Shown in pieces: positions 11,975 through 24,100 of a stretch of DNA of 60,000 nt. Below the pieces are notes generated by a model, which saw nothing but the letters and a program-made list of their open reading frames with translations, did not search any database and had not been told where the DNA came from. The position numbers were made by a program, and so were the translations under genes. Location of the stretch: assembly GCA_914767715.1 (NCBI GenBank), contig OU612066.1, positions 16,623,001 through 16,683,000 of the forward strand, read 5' to 3'. The DNA comes from Membranipora membranacea (lineage: Eukaryota > Bryozoa > Gymnolaemata > Cheilostomatida > Membraniporidae). Numbering within the stretch: position 1 is the stretch's first letter; the number at the start of each line of letters is the position of its first letter.

Positions 11975-12385
11975 CTAAAAAAGATTTGACATAGTTTCAC
12001 ATCCTCCATTAAAGGTTCCTATGGCTACTGTGATCCTATGGACTGCTGATGCACCGTAGTCAAACTCTACGTCTGAAATTTATTAACTTGATTTTCATAG
12101 CGCTTCAGGTCTCCATACCACAAGCAGGGAGTGTGAGACCCTTATTCCTTGCCATGTACAAGAACGACAATTTATATCATATCATTTGGTTGTCAGTAAT
12201 TAATCTTGGTCAATTTAACTGAAGACGCCTTTATGTATTTTGGAAGCAATGTAAATCATATCCTTATATACAGAGAGTGAAGAGAACATGCAGACAGGAT
12301 AGTAACACATACTTGTGATGTAAGTTTCTGAATTTGAAAGACAAATTATTTTATGTTTGATCTAATGGTTCATAACTGAGTATAC

Positions 12386-14033
12386 CTTGTAGAATGGTTG
12401 TTGCCGTCTCTAATCTTTGCGTAGTGGATGTCTCAGTGGGAGAGCTTGTTATCTCTCCTGTTTGGAGTTCCTGCTTGAGTTCTGTTGATGTTTGAACTGG
12501 ATGTAAAGTTTTGTTTGATATTCTTGATGCCGATGCTGTCGAAGTTTCTTGTAATATTTACGCTGCACATATCTGTTTGTGAATTATGGTTTGAAAGCAT
12601 TTCACCCCATTTGGTCACCACCGCCTGGATATGCTCCTGCTCTTGGCACACACCATCCCCAGCTAGAAATATTCTCTCATTATCTTTGTCATTATCATCA
12701 CGTCCGTTGTTTGGGGGCTCATAGCCGCTATTGTCAGCCTGATTTCGCCATTTCCAATGAAAGAGGCAATACTTAAAGAGATCGTAGTGTATCACCACTT
12801 TGCCGTTCATGCCTGCCCTCTCTCCTTCTCCACATCTCCAGGTTTCCTTAGAAGGGTCTGCTGAATCTCCTGCACATCTTCCGCATATTGTGTAGAAGTC
12901 ATCAGAGGGTTCTCCGGATATGTTCAACACAAACTGGGCCTGAAGTGGCTGTCTCATTGCAACTAGAATATTGCGAAACAAAAAGATTGAAAATTATTTT
13001 GGCCACTGCCTTTTTTGGAAACTGCACTGAATCAGTATAGTCAATAAGACGGAGCATGTGTGCAGCAATGGCAAGATTTACCAACTATTTTGATGATGTG
13101 ACATAATGAAATTCGGATGAAAATTCTGAATCTATATGTTTCATTTTTCCAGCAGGCGGCATATCCAAACCAAATCAAATTTTGACCAGCACTAGATTTC
13201 TAGGGTTGGAGCCCTTATAAGCTTATAAAATCGCATTTCAGTCAAGTGGCAACAAAACATTGTAAGGAAAGATAACTGAAGATAATTTTAAACATAATTC
13301 TTATTTAATTAAGCCTGACAATGCTACTACCGTCTGTGTTTCAGAATAATGATAGAACCAGTTGTGTTTTGCATGTCTGTGTATGAGTGTGTTGATTCTA
13401 AAAAAAGAGAGAGCTAAGCCGATCTATGTTTTTTCCAATAGATTTAAAGCTTGTTTTATACCCGTTTTGTCGCGGAATATAGAATATCCAGCAGTGTTTC
13501 AATCCCTTAGCAGGTGTGTGGGAATCTCTCGATATACTTCTGACCCCCAGTTTTCCCACTTATTTGCTGGTTCAGTGGACCACCTGAATCTGATGGCTCC
13601 ATTGCTGTCACACTTATCTGGCAGATTGAGCTTCATTACCCAGCTTCTGTCATCATTCACTCTGGCTTCGGATAAAATCCATAGAATGTAACAGGTACCT
13701 CAGCTGGCCAGGCAGTCTCTACAATGTACAAATAATGATGAAATATCAGAAAAACGAAATGCTAAGAAGTCTCTTTAGTTGATTGTTTGTCTTTTCTAAT
13801 TGAAATGCCAATTCCTACATGGGTAAAAATCGTAAGTGAAATTTAAAAGATAATAGCAGCTATTGCAGCAATTGCAGCAATTACAGCTTCGTGGCAAGTG
13901 CTGCACAATTTGAATACCTCTGAATTCTTAGGCCTGAAGTTGGCTCTAAATGGTGTATGAGATTTTAGTTGGTCCTGTTCCACACTCTCACCGTAAAAGT
14001 GCAGATAATCCATACGTATATCCATAATATCAT
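12386..14033 (-). pseudogene. Copy B ectodomain: disrupted CBM20-like and WKWR exons
   Basis: Compared with copy A, exon 1 (14033-13992) still codes a signal peptide but is out of phase by one base. The CBM20-like exon (13718-13462) is 257 nt against 324, a 67-base deletion in the N-terminal half that breaks the frame, and a GAAGGA to GATTGA change adds a stop. The WKWR exon (12962-12386) is 577 nt, not compatible with phase 1-1. It reads FYTICGRCAG, FHWKWRN and SGYEPPNN in one frame, then the Thr-rich linker (SSPTETSTTQRL) in the next frame, with the shift near the TGCAGCGTAAATATT segment. Several independent lesions argue for pseudogenisation, not one assembly error, yet the membrane/macro half downstream is intact. 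Confidence 0.7.
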
Positions 14034-15649
14034 CTTTTCATACTGTAAAGCAGAGCCTCAGATGACGTTTCGACACAAAATATATTTGGTGTGTAGGATG
14101 TTATAATATGGGATGAGTTTCTATGCTGATCAGGCAGTAACCAAACTAAAACATCCTTACCATGATCCCCATACCCAGATTACAGCTATCAGAGGTTTTA
14201 TCAGTGGTTGTCCCATTGTTTGACAATCTGCTGTACAGCATCGATCTGATACATGATAAGCTGTACAGGAAATAAAGTGAAGAAATCATTATTGAAAGCG
14301 ATAACGATGATCTTTTCTATCATTGTGGGATTGAATTTTACATTCGAAAAACTTTGTTTGCAATATATAGAATGCTGCATCTATACCATATCACCAAATA
14401 ATGCTTGCGGTTTTGTTCTCAAAACCAGATTTATAATTCACTACCACACCGAGCAAATTTTATGGAAGTGCTATGAATTTTACTAGCTCTTTTAATCACC
14501 ACCCGGTCAAACACATCATGTATTCCCAAGAGAGCCCCAAACTGACGATGTGAATTATTACTAACATTACTCTTTAGTATGCATAGATTAGGGGTGAAGA
14601 GGCTTCAGACCCCTCTTGTTTGTTTTGGAGACATGACAGCTGGTCTGCAGAAGTCACATGCCCCACAATCAGTTAAGACTATGGAAAAAACTTTCTAGAA
14701 ACCACTGTGGTCCTTTTGTACCAAACAGGTAAAAAATAACCAAAACCAAATTCGAGTTTTTTAAGATGTAAAATAGTGTCAAAATTGTCTTCTCTTTTAC
14801 AACAGTAAGACAACTGCATTAAACACTTTTCTTAGTTGATATTTCAATACTCTGGTTCACTTAGAACATGTTTAGAACAATTTTGTTCCTTCTGTGGTTG
14901 CGGAGGGATATTGCAAAAGTTGTGTGCCTCGATACCACACTAACATCGAGACTGCTCTATTATCATGAGTATCTCAGATCGTTAAAGTCAATTTAGTACT
15001 AGTAGCTAACATGTACCGGCCCGTAATTAGTAAAATTGAACTCGGGTTGTCACACCAAATTACTTGTGAGTGTACTCTTGCTGCGTGAATTGGTTTACTC
15101 TCTATCAATCAGAGATATACATGCAATGGTTTGTGATGTGATCATTGTGCCTCGATACCTGACTATTGCATTATCTCTCCGCCACCACACAGGGAAAAAA
15201 CTTGTTATAGGTTTGCACCAAAAACCATTAAATTCTTTTTTTTAAAACAATAAAAACAAGCTGATGTTGTTTAGCATTTTATTCTTTTTAACTTAATGTA
15301 GCTCTATCACTAATAAAATATGTTCTCATGCAAGAGAACTTAAAACATTCCATTAAATTGATGGTCAACAATATAAATAAGCCTAGGTGCATACAGAAAT
15401 TTTAGAATTTTATTGAAGCACTTTGTTTTTACAACAGTGCGCTCAACCAGCAAAAGATTTCATCATAAGAAAGATACAGTATAATATACATACATAAGAA
15501 ATCGAACCAGGCTTTAAGAAACACTTGCTAGAGATCAGAACGGCGCGCTAAATTGACAATGTATGGAATGTAAGGGAAAGTAGTCAAATTTTGTCATTGA
15601 ATTTAATCTAGCACCTACAAAAATAACTTAGCTATCACAACAGTTCTGC
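14034..15649. other. Spacer between copies C and B
   Basis: No gene found. Up to about 14970 it matches the copy A flank (1650-3600); the remainder is unique AT-rich sequence including the 3' side of copy C. Confidence 0.5.
14096..14112 (-). promoter_or_regulatory. Conserved TATA-like element upstream of copy B
   Basis: Same CCCATATTATAA-type element and spacing to the start codon (about 70 bases) as upstream of copy A. Conservation is seen; function is inferred. Confidence 0.28.
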
Positions 15650-18600
15650 TTAAGCTGACGAACAGTCTCCTGGTGATTTACATGTGTCACTCTGAATATG
15701 GTATAGCATGCCCCGTGTGCAGAAAGATTCTAGTTCCAGATAAGCTGATACATTCTCCTTTGTCACTTGAGGAAAGACAACTCTGAAATAGAGAAAAAGA
15801 AAAAAATTGACGTAAGGCTGCAAAATGGATAAAACCTATCGTATCTACTCCATAACGGCTTTGCTGTGGCAACAGGCAAGCGTTGACTGAGAGTCGATTT
15901 CACGTTCCCTTGATAGCAATGTTAAAGGGCAACCAAGGTTTCAAACAACTTCTCATTGATGGCCATTGATTAATAGCAGATTGCACTTTCTGCATGGGGA
16001 AAAAGACAAAATATAATTCGGATGATTATACAGCCAGAATTCTTGTGAAACATTTCTTCAATCAGGTACTCAAACTCAGCTAAAAGAGAATACCACATAG
16101 CAGTTTCCTGTTCCTGTTATTATTTTGCCTGTGCTCTATAATTATTACAGCAAAGTCTTGGAACGTCCCCTAAACTGAAGTGTTACCCAGCTTAGAGTCA
16201 GCAACTACTTTGAGTTTTGCATCGCGTAATGCACAAAGCTGATGCTGCCCAGCACATTATTTGCTACCCATTAATGCATTGCTGCGAAACCTTGGTTGCC
16301 CTTTAACCATTTGAGAGTTACAACCATATGACAGGCAACTTCCTCTTCATAAACCGGTAAGACTCCAAACTCCCTGACTGAAGTGAAGCTGGCACCAACT
16401 TACATTTGCTCTTCTCCTCATACCTGTATGCCTGAGAAAGAACTAAAATGTAAGTTAATGTGTCAGAATTTGACAAACTAACAAATACCGTGGTAGTATA
16501 CAGCAGTATACACTTACGGAGATTGACTGTTCAGAACAACTATCTGTAGCATTGATCCACGGCTTCTCAATCTTGACATTATCAGCTCTCCAATCTTCTG
16601 GGGAACATCAGAAATCTCGGCTCCATATATGGTATCGGTAGGCCAGGTTACAGTTAGAGTGTCTTCTCTGCATCTAAGAGATGGGCTCTGCTCTCCAGAT
16701 ATGCTACAGTCTGCAGTGGATAAAAAACAGCGCATTAAAAAATCACAATTCCAAAAGACCAACATTAAAACATTTTTGGTCGATTTATGGTTTTAGATGA
16801 CCATTAATTTACAACAAACTTGTGTTGTCTCCCCATGCCAAGCCAATCGACCCCCTCAGCTCTTGACTTACCTGAGTGGCCCCTTGTTGACAAGCATTTT
16901 ATTGTGACTGCACAAAAATAAAAGAATCAATAAACTGGGAAAAGCAATTTTAGTTAAGCGCTCAGAAAGATTAATTCATTGAAAATTGCTTTCATTGAAT
17001 TAAGTTTTATTCCCTTGATTACGTTAGGTGTTTTTTTTTTGCACATCAGGGATGACATCTTCGGATGATGGTTGATGAAAAATGTACATCAATATAGAAC
17101 AGGTTCTTAGTTCTTACCATCGGAGCACACTTCAGCGATGATGTTGAAGTTTGTGTTGATCGTATTCTCTAGTAACTCCCTTGTGACTTGGTGGTGCAGA
17201 TCTGCACATAGAACATTATATTTGGCTTTAAATATCAAACGCCTCTGTGGTCTGTTGTCTGAAAGAAACATTAGTTTTTTTTTAGAATCCCACGATGACA
17301 AGATGTGCTCGAACACTGATATTATTTGACACTTAAGGGCCTTGATTTGATACAGTTTGTATGACAGTATAATATGGCAAGTTTTAAAAAAGAGGGATCA
17401 AACCCCGATCCCTCCCTATCTTTTGACATATTTTTTTCAATTAGGAGGCTCATATCAATACATAATTGTGTATACATGTAAAGATTTCACCAAATATATA
17501 TAGATGTAGATATAGAAGTACATAATCCATTAACCAAGTTATTCAATTTAGAAATTTATTGGCAGTTTTCTCGTCTATTAACCACAACAGGGCCTCAGCT
17601 TATAAATAGAAAACCTTGTAGTAATACCATTGTTTGGCGCTGTAAGCTCCTCCTATTGGTTTTGGGTTCTGCTCTACGGACAAGAATAATCAAATCTGTT
17701 AGTAGTCAAGGCTACTACACGAAATTTGAACAACTAGAAGAACTACATTGTAAAAATGAGAGTGTTATATTTACCGCTTGTATGATCTGATGCTCTTCTG
17801 AAGACTCTGATGTTGAATGTGCAGTTTACACCATCCTCCATCCTCAGTGTGTAAGGGTAGATACCAGCTGGGAGTTTGATGACGTCATTGTTTGGGATTT
17901 GGACTGCAGCTGCATGAGAGCCAGGCTTGAGAGCTATGTAGAGGTCCTTCTGTGGACATGTGAGAGGGGCACTGGGGCTTGAAGGCTGATCATTTGACGT
18001 TCTGTTGGATCGAGTGGTCTGAGTGTCATCCGTTGGCGTGGTCATGTCCCTGCGGACAGTGGAAGGCATTCCACCGTTTCTAATCTGAGTTGGGGATCTC
18101 AATGCCTGTGATGTAGTTGGTGTTGGTGTGGCTGCGTAAACTGATGTCTGTGCTTCTTGGAATGTATCTTCCTTTTCACAAATGATAGCAAAAGGTCTTG
18201 ATCCTCGAACACCCCATGTTGTATAAGCGGTTGGTACTTCTCCAGCAGTACAAGACAAAGTCCCGATCAGAAGCTGTCGATCAGTATCCTTTCCCCCATT
18301 GCCGTTATGTGGGGGTTCATAACCTCCATAGTTTTCCTCATTGCTCATATTGCGCCACTTCCATTGGAAATCACAGCGTGTGTCAAGTTTATGATGCAAG
18401 GTAACTTGTCCACTACTGGCCTGGATGTAACTTGGAAGGCAACTCCAAGGCTTTCTATAAGCATTGTTTGGTGAATCTACGCAAGAGCCACAGAGTGTAT
18501 ATAGATGATAAGGCTTCACGCCACCCAAGATAAATCTTACAGGGACTGTCACAGGTTTCATTGTGCTGGTCAGAAATCTTGGTTTGGTTGGTGTTGGTAC

Positions 18601-20106
18601 TGCTGTTGGTGTTGTTGTTGGTTTTGTTGTTGGTGTTGTTGTTGGTATTGTTGTTGTTGTTGTGGTCGGTGTTGTTGTTGGTGTTGATGTTGGAGTTGTT
18701 GTTGGTATTGTTGTTGGTGGTGTTGTTGTTGTTGGTGTTGTTGTTGGTGTTGTTGTTGGTGTTGCTGTTGGTGATTGTACTTTAGCAGTTGTGGTTAATT
18801 CTACATCCTCACATATGCCTAAGTCTGGCCGTCGACCTCGTATGCCCCATACAGTATGAACAGCCTTCATTTTTCCATCAGGGCAAATTCCATCCCCTAA
18901 AACAAGCTGGTGATCGTTATCTTTTACATGATGATCATTGTATGGAGGCTCATATCCATCGCTTCCATCATCAGAAGAAAAGTCTCTCCATTTCCATTTA
19001 AAGTCACAGTGTGGGTACAACTTGTAATACAAGGTCACCCGTCCGTCTCGATCAGGTCTTAACCCGTGGTCACATCTCCAATGCTTCGATGGATCCATAT
19101 CTGAGCCGGAGCATTTACCACACACGGTGTAGATGTGGTCCAATGGCTGATCTCTCAAATCATCCAGGATAAACCTAGTATCCAACGAAGTCTTGAATTC
19201 AACTGAGATAAAAAGAAGAAACACTCCTATTCAGAAAATTGTTCTATATGAGGTGATAAAAACAGTGAGAGCTTGCATACTGACAGACTCACTGACTGTT
19301 TCGTCTTTTGGTTTTACCTTACCAATCCCTGATCCCTTTTTGACAATTACCAATGTCACTTGCGAACTGATTATCAAAGCTCTAACCTATTATCAAACAA
19401 GATTTCAATCGCAAAAGATATTGAATAAATATCAAATAATGACCACCTTTTTCTTGTTTTCGATAACCAGTGTTAAAAAAGATGACCATTCCTATATAAA
19501 ACAGACTTTGAGGAAAACCTACTATCCATTGTAATATACGGATTAATATAGAAAAAGCCTGACATAAACATGAACAGAGAGCTTACCATTTTTCTGGTCA
19601 AATACTGAGAATGCCATATCCTGGTTCCTTTCCTGTAGAAGATTGATGTTTATGATTCTGTTACTACCTTGGCTCCAGTTCTCCCATTGCTGATGGCCGC
19701 TTTGATATTCTGCGACCCACTTGAACTCGATGTTAGGGCAGCTGAGAGGCAGGTTGAGCTCGATACTCCATGTTGTATCACGAATTGGAGCTCTTGGCTC
19801 GTAGGACAAGTCACTGCAGGGACCGACTCTTCTGAAGATTATGTATTTGGCTTCATATGGAGCTTTGAACCCAAAGAACGTGACTTTGACAGCTTGTACC
19901 AAGACTACAGAGAAAATAACGAAGAGTAAACAAAGGCTGTATCGGTTGCTGATCTAGGTATTTCAATATGGTGGACATTTTAAGTAGCATTTAATAGGGA
20001 CAGCTCCATAACAAGCATTCTTCACTAATCCAACATCAATAACACCTACCATATGTTAAGTTAACTTACCTGCATGAAAAATCAGAGCTATGATTAAAGC
20101 TTTCAT
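15650..20106 (-). CDS. Copy C: secreted CBM20-like protein with two WKWR modules
   Basis: Seven exons, 761 residues: 20106-20070, 19904-19587, 19202-17775, 17258-17118, 16907-16872, 16710-16518 and 15782-15650 (TAA). Exon 1 codes a signal peptide (MKALIIALIFHAG). Exon 2 codes a CBM20-like domain: VKVTFFGFKAPYEAK, W-S-I-E-L-N-L-P, IEFKWVAE, QWENW, NRIIN. The 1428-nt exon 3 codes WKWR module 1 (about residues 120-260; YTVCGKC, CDFKWKWRD, GYEPPYN, TVWG), a Thr/Pro repeat, module 2 (about 330-470; YTLCGSC, CDFQWKWRN, GGYEPPHN, TTWG), a Ser/Thr linker and the start of a short HYR-like domain (LTCP...FNIRVF). Later exons add Cys-containing segments I do not recognise. No transmembrane helix is seen, so it is likely secreted. 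All phases agree. A 29-nt optional exon could change the C-terminus (see findings). Confidence 0.85.
15922..16306. mobile_element. TTAA-flanked MITE (piggyBac-like termini)
   Basis: Perfect 21-base terminal inverted repeats, TTAAAGGGCAACCAAGGTTTC and its complement, bound a 385-base non-coding element in the last intron of copy C. TTAA at both ends fits piggyBac-type target duplication. No transposase is present. Confidence 0.7.
18590..18775 (-). repeat. Thr/Pro-coding tandem repeat linker
   Basis: On the coding strand, repeats of ACAACACCAACA code (T-P-T-T)n between the two WKWR modules of copy C. It is probably an O-glycosylated spacer and is likely to vary in length between individuals. 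Confidence 0.8.
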
Positions 20107-21149
20107 TGTTGCCTTAGCCTCTAGTCACCAGTCCATATCAGTTAGACTTATGGCAGAAGTGACCTTCATCAGTCACTTGTCTGACCATAGCTCAGATTTG
20201 ATTGACCATATCTTTGTGAGAGTGCGTAATATTTACCAATGGGTTATCTGCAGCGGTAGCAATGTTAACTTCTATATTTCTACCCTTTTGATAAAGTTAT
20301 TCTTATATAATGACTGTTACTGATTGACTTGTTATCACAAATTGTTCTTACAAAATGACATTTAAGTAAGTGAGCCTATATTTGTCGCAGAAATTTTGAA
20401 TAAGTTTTAAAACTATTTTGTTTTAGTTATCTTCATTTTTAAATCATTTTGCTCTACTCTCTCAATTGTTCTCAAATTATCTTATGAGCACAATATCACC
20501 ACATTAGTAGAAGGCTTTCACATGTTATTGCTGTAATAAAAAGATGTGGGTTTCATAAACACATTTAATTATCATCGAGCATTGTCACATTCACATAATT
20601 AGATCAAGTTGAGTCAAGTTTCTTGCATTCTGGTTTGCTATCCTTCAACCTGCGGAATAACAAGTGGTGGGGAAGCAACTCCCATTACAGGCAAATACAC
20701 CAACTTAACTTGGTCTGAGAGATAATTGCTCGACAAAATGGAATTGGAGCAGTGTGGTAGATTGAGGATTTGTGATTGGTCAATAAAACAGAGTGCACAT
20801 AACTCAAAGAATAGTAGAGGTTTGTAAGTGTGATCAGGGAGTGTGATCAGGGAGTGTGATCAGGGAGTGTGATCAGGGAGTGTGAGACACCGGCGTGGGC
20901 ACAATTTAGGACAAATTTTAATGAGGTTTCAATAAACACAATATCATTTATTACGACGTAGATAAATACTTCAAAACACTAGCTCTGCAGCATCAAACAG
21001 GCAATTGATGGAAAAATAAAACTACAAATGGAATTTACAATAATTATCAAGGGGTTGCAAATGTGCCTATCAATTTATATGAACCGGAATTAATGCAATA
21101 TTTACAATGGTTGAGATTTCTGCTTTAACTTCAATACTTAAAGTCAAGG
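20107..21149. other. Spacer between copy C and the 21-25 kb gene; 13-base tandem repeat
   Basis: No gene seen. Four and a half copies of AGTGTGATCAGGG occur at 20827-20885. The rest is AT-rich and would hold the copy C promoter and the 3' UTR of the next gene. Confidence 0.6.
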
Positions 21150-24100
21150 TCATCCTTGTATGATCGACCCCACTGGTTTAACCGAATCATGTGCTATCTC
21201 TATTGGTTCCACTATAGGAGTGTTTGCAGGATTGAATGGCCGGACAGAGTTGTGTGACACTGCGTTTCTTTGTTGAATCACTCTAGGTCTCTCAATTCTG
21301 TAATTGAATGCAGCTGTTTTATTGAAGTGTACAAGTCAAACACCACATGATATGAGTTGTTTTCAGCATTCAGCAATACAGCATAAGTTTCAAAACTCGA
21401 AAACCCTAGCAAGCAATAAAATACATTGAGCAATCCTATACCAACAAGAAAGGGCCATTATCTAAACTCAAAACAATGACACAAGAACTCTTCTATGGCA
21501 TCAATGTAAAACTCCAATTGTAGAATATTGGCGTAAGCTCGTACCTGACTTGACGATTTATGGTACCAAGTACTGTAATATCCCTGATTGTGTAGAAATT
21601 TGTTCGATAATCTACTACTGTCCGAATCTGTCTCCCACCTAATGTCAGGTATATACTATCAGCTACCAACAAATCCATATCTATGTTACTCCAAGTAATA
21701 GTCATTACTTTGTTTCTTCTAAAATAAAAAAGAGATTCCATCAATACTGATCATGTAATGAGAGATTTACCAGAAAAAGGAAACAGCATAGAAAACGAGT
21801 GATGCAAATAACTCATAATTTAATGAAACTTGATGTGAGACTACCCAGGAAGTTATCTCCTCACAACACGAGAGGAGACAATAACCGATTCTTATGATGC
21901 ATACGCAAAAGTTCTGTTAATTACTTTATTGCCTCATCAAATTTTCCATAAGATAATTTAATTTCCTTTGCAATTTTGTGGTTCTGAGTCGAATTGAATC
22001 ACAAAACTCGATAAACTCATACCAGACATACAGAAAAATATGAAATGAGATAATTTCCCAATACCGAATTTCCCTGGCCAAGCTTCTCCAAGCTGCATAC
22101 AATTTAGCTCATGGTTTTCTTCCGATGTTTCCGGTCTTATTGCAAAAATATGATAGAGCTGTTTCCATTCCATGATCTAAAATTAGCACCATACGAAAAG
22201 TAAAAAGTTGACTTCCCTACAGTTATGTACTTTGTGTTTAAGATAAACTTACATATTTATGCTGGGCATAATCTTGCAGAGATCTTCAGATGGCCGACAC
22301 CCATGAAGTTTTCTCAAAGCCACAGTTCTTGTTTCCTGTTGGTGAAGTCTCTGAAGAGAGACTTCAATAGAAGACGGTATGGACTCCATAGCAATCTCAA
22401 TCCCAAACACCTACAAGTACACAAAACAAGATTAAATCAAACAGAGATTATTGATAGATTTACAGTCGATTGCTGTTTATTTATCAGTTATCCGAAAAGA
22501 ACTTCTGCTGGTGAGGTGGAGACAAAGGGGTCAGCAGATATTGAATTTCTGTACACCATTGAAAAGCTGTTGAGTATACTGAAGGTTAGCAGTTCAAGAC
22601 TAATTTGCTTTCATGCTGCTGAGTCATGGTACAATAAGCCCGAAGAAATTTCAAAATAGGTAATAATTATTTTTTACAGATATAGCTCATCAAAACATTT
22701 ATTTCTCAGTTAGACTGGCTATCAGCAGAAAGGAAGTCAAAATTGGAATCAGGTAAGAAATGATTTTGAGGTACAAGGGAGTAACAGATTTGCTAGTTCA
22801 TTACTGTTTGTATTGTTAGGTCTCATACCTTGTATGTGTTATCGAGTGAAATCTTAAGCACCATGGGTTTATCAGTCACTGGATGTGCCCATATTGTACT
22901 GGGGTTTCTATCCACTGAGTGTAGAACATTTTTGGACGCAACCATCACGTTGGATCTTCTCTGCGCTTGCTGACCTTAAATATAAAAGATGTGTTGTGAG
23001 AGTATCCGATGGTACACAATTCAGGAGTTGTCGTAATAGATCCACCAATAAACCGGCCTGTTCTGCGCAAAACTGACCAAGCCTGGGCCAAGTGCAGTTG
23101 GGGGTCTTACTTAACCCCAGGTTAGCCATATTTAGATTGCCTTACTGAGGACAATTGAGTGTTTGTTTGATCTGAGATTGACTATGTACCTAGGCAAAGG
23201 CAGAGAACCTAATCGACCATCCCCACATCTCAACATACAATGCTATTAAACTTGAGGGACTTGAGTTAAAAATGTAGAATCTTATTGAATAAGCATGCAC
23301 CAATACTTAAAGGCTTAAAATCTTGTGTGAGCCTCTACCTAGTGGTTATCAAAGACTTATTTTTCATGCTTAAAATTGCGAAAAATCTAATTTACTGCTC
23401 AGACAGAACTCAATCATGCAGGGACCCTCCCACCCTCCCTGAATCAAACATCCCTTTGTATCCCAAATCTGTAAAGTTGCCTTCTCCTCTAGGAAGGACT
23501 AACAACTCCGACAACAACCTGTTTGCCAAATCATTAAAACTTTCAGTTTATCAGGTCTTTGAGTGAATGGCCCAAACGTGTTAATTTGTACTAAAGTTTC
23601 TAATGGTAACACTGGTATAAGGAATTGGGGTTTTCTCTAATCAACGAGAAGACAATGCTACTCACGTTCAGTACGATCCAGACAGTGACTAAAGCTGATA
23701 CCTGATCGGCAGGTCTTCCATGTGTTCTGCAAAAAATAAAATATGCATGTGCATCATCACAGAATGTTGTGATAAAAATAATATTATATTTGTAAAAGGT
23801 GTTTATTTCAAATTGGGATTCCGGAGAAATATGGTTAACCTGATGTGGCAATCCAACCAAATGATATACTTGAGATATCCGCTTTGCAATAATCCACTTA
23901 ATCAAAAATTGATAATCTATTTGGATATTTGTTCCACAATCAACCAAAAGCTTCATTATATTTTCGAGATATTCATGCAGCAGCCCGTTCAAAAGTATGA
24001 TTTATTCAGAGTTAGTAAGATTTATGTTTTTGAGAATTCCGCTCTCTTGGTTACTATGTTTATGCTCAATTAATGCACCATTGTGATGAAGGAATAAAAA

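Noticed and set aside
18561-18859. Plus-strand Val/Leu-rich frames
   Set aside because: Antisense of the Thr/Pro repeat of copy C; frames stay open only because of the repeat.
22065-22187. Possible extra exon of the 21-25 kb gene (EWKQLYHIF...)
   Set aside because: Its phase does not fit between exons 22410-22253 and 21718-21545, which join perfectly without it.
22985-23129. Long minus-strand frame (LGQFCAEQAGLLVD...)
   Set aside because: No acceptor gives the right phase; the neighbouring exon is read in another frame that joins both sides correctly.
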